IMG/VR virus record: IMGVR_UViG_3300044941_000314
Location: 1-26,111 of that record
Direction: 5' to 3' (one strand)
Length of the DNA stretch: 26,111 nucleotides
DNA from: a virus
Shown here one piece after another: positions 1-5,508 of this stretch (the first letter of the stretch is position 1; each line of letters opens with the position of its first letter). The notes under the pieces were generated by a model. It was given only the letters and a program-made list of their open reading frames with translations, made no database searches and was not told where the DNA came from. A program made the position numbers and the translations under genes.

Positions 1-397
1 CCCATTCGTCCACGCAAGATTTTGCCCCCTGCCCGTAGCTGTTAAATTTGGCTGGGGAATTATCGTAGTATTCGGCTTGAACGTGCTGGCAGAGGAGTCT
101 TTCAGCTCCGTTGCTGGTATCGATGACGAGGGTTTTGAATTCGTGATCGGCTTTAAGAACCTGATCGACACAGCTCATAAGCTGTCTCCAGCTTTTGCAA
201 TCCTCGGGGAAGTGTGCCGTTTCCCCGACCCGTTTGGCATCGATCAATTCAAGAAGCCCCGTTTCGCCTTCCGTCATAATAAAGACCGGGTCTTTGGCAA
301 AAGCCCCGAGCGAGGATTTCCCCCAGCCTTCGGGGGCATAAAAGTAAATACGGGGGGGCAGGCTTTCAGTCGTTCTTACGACATTTAGCGGTGGCAT
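1..397 (-). CDS. Phage RecA-like/AAA_24 ATPase, Sak4-like (3' part cut by window edge)
   Basis: About 132 residues are visible, running off the left edge without a stop. Near residues 22-29 there is a Walker A motif (APEGWGKS), and near residue 90 a Walker B strand (TLVIDTSN). This arrangement matches phage nucleotide-binding proteins of the AAA_24 type, which include Sak4-like recombinases that help single-strand annealing. The ATG has an upstream GGAG about 9 bases away, and it overlaps the stop region of the upstream 51-aa ORF by 13 bases, so translation is probably coupled. It belongs to the minus-strand early block. The family is inferred from the P-loop and spacing; the missing C-terminus would be needed to separate Sak4 from other phage P-loop proteins. 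Confidence 0.75.
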   Translation of the reverse strand, partial: MPPLNVVRTTESLPPRIYFYAPEGWGKSSLGAFAKDPVFIMTEGETGLLELIDAKRVGETAHFPEDCKSWRQLMSCVDQVLKADHEFKTLVIDTSNGAERLLCQHVQAEYYDNSPAKFNSYGQGAKSCVDEW

Positions 398-540
398 TTC
401 TTACTCCAAGAGTCAATAAAAAGGATGAGGGTTAAAAGCCCCAAGCCTATCAATCCTGAGATGGCAGAGGGGTTGCTGGTCTGGTGCTGGCAGGCGATGC
501 CCGTCAAGATTGCCAGCACTAAGGCTGCAATAAATCTCAT
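385..540 (-). CDS. Small membrane or exported peptide, 51 aa
   Basis: This short ORF begins MRFIAALVLAILTGIAC, a signal-peptide or membrane-like start. A second hydrophobic stretch follows near residues 27-42 (ISGLIGLGLLTLILFI), and the tail is charged (DSWSKKCHR). A GGAG lies about 10 bases before the ATG. Its stop overlaps the start of the downstream ATPase gene, a typical coupled phage arrangement. The Cys at residue 17 is not in a good lipobox (Gly at -3), so a lipoprotein is unlikely. No function is recognised; it could be a small inner-membrane protein with one or two segments. Confidence 0.55.
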   Translation of the reverse strand: MRFIAALVLAILTGIACQHQTSNPSAISGLIGLGLLTLILFIDSWSKKCHR

Positions 541-579
541 TTCAACTTTCTCCGATGTTGATTTCCCCTCTTGGGGAAA

Positions 580-650
580 GAATAGGCTGGGAATCGAACC
601 CAGATTTCCCCCTTGTTTCGGGGGCTTCGCTACCGTTGGAATACCTATTC
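580..650 (-). tRNA. tRNA-like gene with unusual anticodon loop (AAC if read as tRNA-Val)
   Basis: The minus strand folds as a complete 71-nt cloverleaf. It has a 7-bp acceptor stem (GAATAGG/CCTATTC), a 3-bp D stem with a loop containing GG, a perfect 5-bp anticodon stem (CCCCC/GGGGG), a 4-nt variable region, and a 5-bp T stem (CTGGG/CCCAG) with the canonical loop TTCGATT. No CCA is encoded. The anticodon loop reads GAAACAA, so position 33 is A rather than the near-universal U and the nominal anticodon is AAC. The T-arm and acceptor leave little doubt that it derives from a tRNA. Whether it decodes codons is doubtful. A promoter-like pair lies upstream at 733-761. Confidence 0.7.
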
Positions 651-654
651 AATA

Positions 655-725
655 GGGGTGGTGGATTCTTGCAGCCGTCCTTTGCTGAATCGATATCCCC
701 CGTAGCGTCCTTGCTTCGCCACCCC
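655..725 (-). other. Second 71-nt element with tRNA-like acceptor pairing (degenerate or unknown RNA)
   Basis: This element has the same length as the neighbouring tRNA-like gene and lies 4 nt from it. Its ends pair perfectly over 7 bp (GGGGTGG/CCACCCC). On the minus strand a possible D-like arm (CGAAGC/GCTACG, one mismatch) follows the acceptor. I cannot form a proper anticodon arm or T arm: the expected T loop reads TGCAAGA with a non-pairing stem. It could be a decayed tRNA, an unusual structured RNA, or chance pairing. The upstream promoter-like pair supports transcription as an RNA. Confidence 0.3.
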
Positions 726-732
726 TGATCTT

Positions 733-761
733 TGTTTAGTAAATCGGCGTTGTAGCGTCAA
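733..761 (-). promoter_or_regulatory. Putative sigma70-type promoter for the RNA genes and left early block
   Basis: Read on the minus strand, TTGACG (761-756) is followed by a 17-bp spacer and TAAACA (738-733). Predicted initiation is just before the 71-nt element at 725-655 and the tRNA-like gene. The -35 is close to consensus and the -10 is weaker. It would drive the RNAs, the 51-aa peptide and the ATPase. Confidence 0.4.
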
Positions 762-811
762 TACTAAAATCCGCTATTTAGAATTTTCCTCTTGGAAGGG
801 GCAGCGAAAGG

Positions 812-1543
812 TTAGTAAGATCGGATGAGACGGGTCACGGCTACAATGTTTCCGTTTTCCCTGATTGCCCCATCATTAGGCCCTGTTCCCGGGTAAAAAA
901 TATCAGATCGGCTGGCCCCAATCCTCGAAGCAACAATGGCTGAGACGATATAAACCTTTCCAGCTTCTGGGGCAGGAATTCCTTCGACCTCGCCGAAAGT
1001 TGTTCCTGCCCAAAAGAATCCTGTCAAAGCTGCCCCCGAGGTTGTGGCGACTCGTGCAACGATCCCAGACGGTTCAACGATGATCTTTTCTTCCCCCCAC
1101 AAGATCGTTATCTTGTGGGGGGTCAGATTGACCAGCTCATAATTTTGCGGAACAGGGGGCTTTGAAGCTTGGGCTTCCTTCACGAAAGCTTCAAGGTCAT
1201 CAAGGCGTTTTGCTTGATCGGGATACGATTGTTGCAAGATTTTACGGGCATTCTCAAGACTGACTTTCAGCCTAGCTCGCACTTCTTCCCAACTATTGCA
1301 ATCATCCCCCCAAGTCTTGTGCAGGGGAGAAAGCAATTCGATTGCCCGAACCCCTTCGCACAAAAGAAGTTTGTAATCAGTAAATGACCACTTTCCGTTT
1401 TTTGTGTATTGCTCGGATGATATCGCATACCACCCAGCTTCGTTGCTGCCCGTAAAGGCAAGTACCTCGTTTCCTTTGGCGAACCAAAGATGAGGACGAC
1501 GGTTGCCTGCTTGCAAACCGTTGTTGTAATTGTAAATTTCCAT
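812..1543 (-). CDS. Unknown protein with C-terminal NLTPH-type phage domain, 243 aa
   Basis: The C-terminal ~100 residues, starting NLTPHKITI, continue with PSGIVARV, then FGEVEGIP, VYIVSAIVA, PGTGPND and IVAVTRLI. This is the conserved pattern of a small uncharacterised domain that usually stands alone in phages and bacteria. Here it follows a ~140-residue N-terminal region, partly helical (residues ~85-130), that I do not recognise. I chose the ATG at 1543 rather than the in-frame ATG at 1561 because AGGAG lies 6 bases upstream of it. A 9-bp inverted repeat lies just upstream (1574-1605). Function is unknown. Confidence 0.8.
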   Translation of the reverse strand: MEIYNYNNGLQAGNRRPHLWFAKGNEVLAFTGSNEAGWYAISSEQYTKNGKWSFTDYKLLLCEGVRAIELLSPLHKTWGDDCNSWEEVRARLKVSLENARKILQQSYPDQAKRLDDLEAFVKEAQASKPPVPQNYELVNLTPHKITILWGEEKIIVEPSGIVARVATTSGAALTGFFWAGTTFGEVEGIPAPEAGKVYIVSAIVASRIGASRSDIFYPGTGPNDGAIRENGNIVAVTRLIRSY

Positions 1544-1573
1544 AACGCTCCTTTTTGTCATTTACTTACAATC

Positions 1574-1605
1574 TGGATAGTTCCCAAATGACAAAAAACT
1601 ATCCA
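1574..1605. promoter_or_regulatory. Inverted repeat upstream of the NLTPH gene
   Basis: TGGATAGTT (1574-1582) and AACTATCCA (1597-1605) form a perfect 9-bp inverted repeat with a 14-nt spacer, 31 bases before the chosen start of the 812-1543 gene. On the minus strand the T-run precedes the hairpin, so it is not an ordinary intrinsic terminator. It could be an operator or an mRNA leader hairpin. Confidence 0.45.
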
Positions 1606-1639
1606 AAAAAATAAAATCTTTAGGCTGGGCTTATCAAGA

Positions 1640-1858
1640 TTAGAAAGCTCGTCGATCCCCTACCCAGACTTCGACGATTCGGGGCCGATCCAAAGAATTC
1701 CCGTATTGAAGGGATTCAATTTGCATTAAGGCAAAGACTTTTTTGACCACCGAATCGTCGGTTTCATTCGGGTAAGGCCCCATGTTTACGAATCGGGCAG
1801 GGATACCGTTCTTGCTGTTCCATTCGGTTGTTACTAAAACTCTGACTGCAATGTTCAT
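1640..1858 (-). CDS. Hypothetical early protein, 72 aa
   Basis: This compact protein begins MNIAVRVLVTTEW, contains residues resembling a beta-alpha-beta fold (VVKKVFALMQIESL helix, then RIVEVWVGD strand), and ends in DRRAF. No family is recognised. It is the first gene after a strong-looking operator-bearing promoter, with GGAG 8 bases before the ATG. Its N-terminus and leader resemble those of the SWIM protein gene at 24267-24581 (both start MN-x-x-V-x-V), which suggests that leader plus start were duplicated. An AT-rich hairpin followed by a T-run at about 1611-1640 may end its transcript. Confidence 0.65.
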   Translation of the reverse strand: MNIAVRVLVTTEWNSKNGIPARFVNMGPYPNETDDSVVKKVFALMQIESLQYGNSLDRPRIVEVWVGDRRAF

Positions 1859-1860
1859 CT

Positions 1861-1953
1861 GTTTGTCTCCGTGTAGCGTAATTGCTATGTAAGTATCTTA
1901 TCCGCTATAGCGGATTATTACAAGTGAGATTCTGGGAATTATTGAGATTTATT
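1861..1953 (-). promoter_or_regulatory. Operator-promoter module A (palindrome in the -35/-10 spacer)
   Basis: The 16-bp perfect palindrome ATCCGCTATAGCGGAT lies at 1900-1915. On the minus strand it fills the spacer between TTGTAA (-35) and TAAGAT (-10), 17 bp apart. Between promoter and start codon is a second inverted repeat (TGTAGC, 6 nt, GCTATG; 1872-1889), then GGAG. Beyond the -35 an AT-rich block (GGGAATTATTGAGATTTATT on the plus strand) resembles an UP element. The whole module is repeated before the SWIM gene at 24587-24675. A repressor bound here would block RNA polymerase directly. Confidence 0.7.
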
Positions 1954-2060
1954 TTTGAAGGGAAAAGGGAAAGAAGGGGCAGGGGCAAGGGCAAGGGCTT
2001 TATTCGGCTGGGGCTTCTTCGGGCATCGGGCTTTTTATTTCTTCGGTTTGGCAGCAAGTC

Positions 2061-2098
2061 AAAAAAACCCCTGCAAGATTTTTAGGTCTTGCAGGGGT
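2061..2098 (-). terminator. Intrinsic terminator for minus-strand transcription
   Basis: A perfect 12-bp stem (2067-2078 with 2087-2098; ACCCCTGCAAGA/TCTTGCAGGGGT) has an 8-nt loop and is followed on the minus strand by seven T. I see no minus-strand gene of ordinary size upstream of it. It either ends a short RNA begun in the 2.1-2.7 kb region or insulates the left early genes. Confidence 0.7.
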
Positions 2099-2370
2099 AT
2101 CGGAGAAAATCGACCTTGCAGAAATGCGAGCTAGGTCATCCCCTTTTATACGAATTTTCGCAGGGCAGTAAAGACTGAATGTGTCTTCATTTTCTGATCC
2201 AATCAGGCACTACCATTTTGCCCCCTTTTTTGATCGATTTTTCTCCCCCTAAATCTTATCAAATTTTGGTCAAAATTCAAAGTATCGAATTTTCCGGCTG
2301 CTCCTAATTTAGGATAGCCTAATCTACCTAGATCTTTGCAGAATAAGACCTTACAAAATTGTAAATTTAC

Positions 2371-2378
2371 GCTATAGC
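2371..2378. promoter_or_regulatory. GCTATAGC operator-like palindrome in the control region
   Basis: The same 8-bp palindromic core found in the promoters at 1900-1915, 18631-18658 and 24623-24638 occurs here in the context TTACGCTATAGCTACG. On the minus strand it could sit in a 17-bp spacer between TTAAGT and TAAATT, both weak matches. A transcript from it would run toward the terminator at 2061-2098. Confidence 0.4.
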
Positions 2379-2390
2379 TACGGCTTACTT

Positions 2391-2401
2391 AATCTGACTT
2401 T
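2391..2401 (+). repeat. Exact 11-bp repeat AATCTGACTTT, copy 1
   Basis: Identical to 2484-2494 and, inverted, to 2700-2710. Three perfect copies within 320 bases of non-coding DNA suggest a protein-binding or origin iteron-like site. Confidence 0.5.
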
Positions 2402-2483
2402 ATTTGATTCGCTTGTCGAATTTAATCTAAGTGCTTGTGCTGCAAGGCTTTAGGTGGTACTATCTGGCAAATTTTACCTACTA

Positions 2484-2494
2484 AATCTGACTTT
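2484..2494 (+). repeat. Exact 11-bp repeat AATCTGACTTT, copy 2
   Basis: Direct copy of 2391-2401, lying just before the 9-bp hairpin at 2497-2521. Confidence 0.5.
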
Positions 2495-2699
2495 CGTAAA
2501 CCCTTATCCTACAAGGGTTTAGGTACTTAATTTGATTATTCAGACAATACCATATAAGTATTTTATTAAAGAAGGAGTTTTAAGAAATAGATAGTATACT
2601 TCATATATATCTATGGTTGTCGAATTAATCAATTTTAATATCTAAACCCTTGCAGGGTAAGAAGTTAGATAGCTCAATTTTATGCGAAAAAATGCGGAA

Positions 2700-2710
2700 A
2701 AAGTCAGATT
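2700..2710 (-). repeat. Exact 11-bp repeat AATCTGACTTT, inverted copy 3
   Basis: Reverse complement of the copies at 2391 and 2484, about 75 bases upstream of the ParB-like start codon. Confidence 0.5.
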
Positions 2711-2784
2711 TATTTAACCCCTTTGTCGATAATATGTTATGATCGATTTTTTGGGCTTTAATTTCTAGGGGGTTAAAATCGCTT

Positions 2785-3141
2785 ATGGCAGCCGATCATT
2801 TACAGGGGGTAGAAAGTCCAAATGACCACCCAAAATCGATTCTCGGGGCATCTGGTGCGAAGCTACGGCTTGAATATCGAAAAGCTTCTGAATTGGTCGA
2901 AAATCCTAAAAATTGGAGACGACACCCGCAAAGTCAGATCGACACCCTCGGCGATGTCATCTCGCAAGTAGGCTGGGCAGGGGCTTGTTTGCTTAACGAA
3001 AAAACGGGTAGGTTAATCGACGGGCACGCAAGGCAAAAAGTGGCCCTCCAAAATGGGGATGTTCCTATCCCTGTTTTGATCGGGTCGGCAAACAATTTAC
3101 CAGCACCCGAAAATTTGGCAAGACCCATCAAAATGTGTTAG
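2785..3141 (+). CDS. ParB-like N-terminal domain protein, truncated relic of a ParB-methyltransferase fusion
   Basis: Residues ~30-98 carry the ParB/Srx-like domain found in phage and plasmid proteins: ELVENPKNWRRHP, then QIDTLGDVISQVGW, the signature LIDGHARQKVA, and VPIPVLIG. In phages this domain commonly precedes a DNA (N4/N6) methyltransferase. After about residue 98 the reading frame leaves the family and stops. The DNA continues in another frame with a recognisable methyltransferase C-terminus (3078-3251). The product is therefore probably a free ParB-like domain with a short aberrant tail. The ATG has AGGGGG about 10 bases upstream. First gene of the plus-strand block. Confidence 0.75.
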   Translation: MAADHLQGVESPNDHPKSILGASGAKLRLEYRKASELVENPKNWRRHPQSQIDTLGDVISQVGWAGACLLNEKTGRLIDGHARQKVALQNGDVPIPVLIGSANNLPAPENLARPIKMC

Positions 3142-3251
3142 TATTTGTAAAGGGAGACGCTCGCAAGGCTGTCGAAGCTTTGGGGGAATGCGTTTTCGGG
3201 GAGCTGCCCGACCCCGACCAAGCCGAAGGAGAACCCGATGGGCAAGCCTAG
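3078..3251 (+). pseudogene. C-terminal remnant of a DNA methyltransferase, out of frame with the ParB-like domain
   Basis: In the frame beginning at 3078 the translation reads RVGKQFTSTRKFGKTHQNV, then LVFVKGDARKAVEALG, ending GEPDGQA and TAG. The THQNVLVFVKGD-RKA block is the usual C-terminal signature of ParB-linked phage DNA methyltransferases. No catalytic domain (DPPY/NPPY and SAM-binding motifs) lies between it and the ParB-like domain. An internal deletion of a few hundred base pairs ended out of frame, with its junction near 3070-3085. No start codon or ribosome site serves this fragment. Confidence 0.75.
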
Positions 3252-3663
3252 AAAGCTTTCGTCTCAATCCCCCCTGCTCAGGACAATAGTAAGAACGATT
3301 CCCCCATTGTCGGGGGATCAACTACGGGATAGCTCTACGGCTGCAGACGGGTCAGGGGCAGCCGGTTACGAAGCTGGGGAGCCTATTCAGCAAACACAAT
3401 TTATTTTTCGCATGGATGATAGTTTTGAGTCCGAGTCAAGCGATTGGGTTAGCCGAGCGGAATGGTTTAAAGACGGGTCAGCTATCGGAAGCCCCGGGCC
3501 TTGTGTTGTCGTGACCTACAAAGACAAACAAGGGGCTGAAACCGTATCGTGCCTTTATTCCGGTTTTACCAGATACCAGTGGCGTCTTTTTCTCGCTGCC
3601 CCTTCAAAAGGCAAATTTGTCCACCGTTGGCTATACGATAAACCTTACCGGAAAATAGGGTAA
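3238..3663 (+). CDS. KTSC-like domain protein, 141 aa
   Basis: The last ~75 residues resemble the KTSC fold: WVSRAEWF, VVVTYKDKQG, VSCLYSGFTRYQWRLFLAA, then the conserved APSKGKFVHRWLYDKPYRKI, comparable to the family's A-S-K-G-x-F-x-N-x-x-I-R-x-x-Y ending. The first ~60 residues are low-complexity and unrecognised. The ATG overlaps the stop of the methyltransferase remnant by 14 bases, so it was once coupled to that gene. The KTSC domain is of unknown role and is often found near phage or nucleic-acid genes. A start nearer residue 59 (MDDSF) is possible. Confidence 0.6.
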   Translation: MGKPRKLSSQSPLLRTIVRTIPPLSGDQLRDSSTAADGSGAAGYEAGEPIQQTQFIFRMDDSFESESSDWVSRAEWFKDGSAIGSPGPCVVVTYKDKQGAETVSCLYSGFTRYQWRLFLAAPSKGKFVHRWLYDKPYRKIG

Positions 3664-3685
3664 TTACTCTAAATAGTGTACAATT

Positions 3686-4078
3686 ATGACCCCCCTGAGT
3701 CGTGATCCCGAAAGAATCAAAAAAGCCCTTACAAAGTGCAAGGGTAATATCTCGCAGGCAGCCAAAGCCCTTGACGTAACCCGGGGCTGGCTGCACACGT
3801 TAATAAATCAATATCCCGAATGCTTAGAAATCGTCGAAGATGCCCGTCAGGAGCTTGTTGATCTTGCCGAGCTAAAGATGCACCAGTTTGTTCTAGAGGG
3901 ACAGCCGTGGGCTGTTTCGCTTACCCTTACGCATCTTGGGAAGAACCGGGGCTGGACGAAAGAAAAGGAAGAGAAAAAAGAATCTTTGGAGACCTTACTT
4001 GATCTCTTACCCCCCGAGCTTGCCGAACCAATTAGGGGATATATTGCTCGAAAGATTGCCGAGGCATCTGCTCAATAA
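3686..4078 (+). CDS. terS: Small terminase subunit-like HTH protein, 130 aa
   Basis: Residues ~8-45 form a Fis-type helix-turn-helix (KALTKCKGNISQAAKALDVT, then RGWLHTLINQYPEC). This is followed by the pattern VEDARQELVDLAELKMHQFVLEGQPWAVSLTLTHLGKNRGW, common in phage small terminases and related packaging-site binding proteins. It lies immediately before and overlaps the large terminase gene. No good Shine-Dalgarno is seen; a TACAAT sequence ends two bases before the ATG, so the true start or mRNA leader is uncertain. It could also be a HTH regulator, but position favours DNA recognition for packaging. Confidence 0.65.
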   Translation: MTPLSRDPERIKKALTKCKGNISQAAKALDVTRGWLHTLINQYPECLEIVEDARQELVDLAELKMHQFVLEGQPWAVSLTLTHLGKNRGWTKEKEEKKESLETLLDLLPPELAEPIRGYIARKIAEASAQ

Positions 4079-5507
4079 AATCGCAGCCGATTACAATACA
4101 AGCCCCCGACGATACCGCAAAAAGCCTTTTGAGTATGTCGCTGAGTATTGTGGTGTGATTTGGGATAAACAAAGGCAGATTATCCAGTCTTTTGAGACTG
4201 CCCCCCATCGCGTGCTTGTCCGATCAGGGCACAAGGTCGGCAAAAGTTGGCTGAACGCTGCCTTAATCACATACGCATACGAATGTTGTGGGCCTTGTCG
4301 CGTTATCGTCACTGCCCCTACCAAAGACACTTTGAAGGATACCCTTTTTGGGGAGCTGCGCAAGAACCGTCCGAATCTGCCCGGGCTAAAGCCAGTCAAT
4401 CCCGAGGCTTCAATGCGACCCGGCTGGGATATCATGGCAAGGGCCACCAATCGGGGGGAAGCCTTTCAGGGCAGGCACGGGGAGATCGTATACTTATTTT
4501 TCGACGAAGCTACGGGGATTCACCCGATTTATTTTGAAGCTGGGACTTCGATGCACACCGGCGTTCAAGACATGGGGTCTTGGGTATGCACATACAATCC
4601 CTTAGATATTACTTCATACGTATATTTCTTAGAGCAAACAGGGCTTTGGGATGTGATATCTATATCCCAGCTTGAACATCCGAACATCCAAGCTGAATTA
4701 AACGGGCTGGCCCCACCGTATCCTTCGGCTGTTCGGCTGAATCAAGTAATTACTTCGCTTGATGAGTACGGGACAAGGCTTTCGGATCGTGACCCAGAAT
4801 ATCCCAACGAAGTCGTTTTGACTTGGAAAGATGGGAGAAAAGTCCGGTGGCTGCCCGGGCCAATTGCAGACGCTCGGGTTCTAGGACGCTGGCCCCAAGA
4901 AGGGATAAATACCGTGTGGACAGAAAGCCTTTGGAATAGGGTAATGGGAATCCGTCGCGACGTCGATCCTAAATGGAAAGTTCAAATAGGGTGCGATGTT
5001 GCCAGATACGGGGATGATTCCACGACAATTTGGGTAAGGAAGGGAATCGCCTTTATGGAAGCTCACGAGATTAAAAAGGCCAGCACCAAGCAAATTGCCG
5101 ATATTCTGAAGAACCTTTGTTGGCAGTACAAAGCCGACAGAGATGAAAAACAGATTCCCGTTCTAATCGACGGAATTGGGGTCGGGGGTGGGGTCGTTGA
5201 CAATGCCGACGGCTTCAAATTTATTGACGTACAATCTTCAGCGAAACCTAGCCGAGAAGACTGTCATAATTTTCGATCCGAGCTTTGGATTGCCCCCCTT
5301 GAACATGCAAAAGAAGATTTGATAGACCTAAGCCGGATTCCTAAGAATATGCTCCATCGGCTTCGGAATGAATTATTAGGGGCCAGATATATCATCACCC
5401 CAGATAATAAATATCTGGTAGAATCTAAAGACCGTATGAAGGAAAGACTAAAACGCTCGCCTGATTATGCGGACGGCTTCAATCTAGCTTGTTATTGGGT
5501 GCATTAG
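4044..5507 (+). CDS. terL: Terminase large subunit (packaging ATPase-nuclease), 487 aa
   Basis: The N-terminal ATPase has the Walker A-like VRSGHKVGKSW (residues ~45-55), a conserved VTAPTKDTL, and Walker B with catalytic Glu in IVYLFFDEATG. The C-terminal RNase H-like nuclease has IGCDVARYGDDSTTIW, VLIDGIGVGGGVVDNADG and SPDYADGFNLA, supplying the acidic metal ligands. Length is typical. The frame is open upstream to an ATG at 3936, but that segment overlaps terS and looks non-native. I chose TTG at 4044, which has AGGGG 5 bases upstream. It translocates DNA into the prohead and cuts the concatemer. Confidence 0.93.
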   Translation: MLERLPRHLLNKIAADYNTSPRRYRKKPFEYVAEYCGVIWDKQRQIIQSFETAPHRVLVRSGHKVGKSWLNAALITYAYECCGPCRVIVTAPTKDTLKDTLFGELRKNRPNLPGLKPVNPEASMRPGWDIMARATNRGEAFQGRHGEIVYLFFDEATGIHPIYFEAGTSMHTGVQDMGSWVCTYNPLDITSYVYFLEQTGLWDVISISQLEHPNIQAELNGLAPPYPSAVRLNQVITSLDEYGTRLSDRDPEYPNEVVLTWKDGRKVRWLPGPIADARVLGRWPQEGINTVWTESLWNRVMGIRRDVDPKWKVQIGCDVARYGDDSTTIWVRKGIAFMEAHEIKKASTKQIADILKNLCWQYKADRDEKQIPVLIDGIGVGGGVVDNADGFKFIDVQSSAKPSREDCHNFRSELWIAPLEHAKEDLIDLSRIPKNMLHRLRNELLGARYIITPDNKYLVESKDRMKERLKRSPDYADGFNLACYWVH

Positions 5508-5508
5508 T

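Larger units (their letters stand above)
2099..2784. other. AT-rich non-coding control region, possible origin
   Basis: About 690 bases hold no convincing gene on either strand. The region is AT-rich and full of short structure. There are exact 11-bp copies of AATCTGACTTT, two TTGTCGAATT copies (2413, 2617), and a related pair around CAAGG-TTTAGGT-TACT (about 2444 and 2513). A 9-bp hairpin (2497-2505/2513-2521) and a GCTATAGC palindrome (2371-2378) are also present. It lies between minus-strand early genes and the plus-strand ParB/late genes, so it should carry divergent control signals. A replication origin is possible but not demonstrated. Confidence 0.5.

Noticed and set aside
77-388. Plus-strand ORF of 103 aa
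   Set aside because: It is antisense to the Walker-motif ATPase on the minus strand, which has a ribosome site and a clear P-loop.
425-655. Plus-strand ORF of 76 aa
   Set aside because: It runs through the tRNA-like gene and antisense to the 51-aa membrane peptide; no family-like sequence.
1882-2085. Plus-strand ORF of 67 aa
   Set aside because: Arg/Gly/Lys-rich low-complexity reading of G/A runs that crosses the operator module and the terminator stem.
3936-4043. Extended large terminase N-terminus from ATG 3936
   Set aside because: It overlaps the small terminase gene and reads as an off-frame basic segment; TTG 4044 has a good ribosome site.
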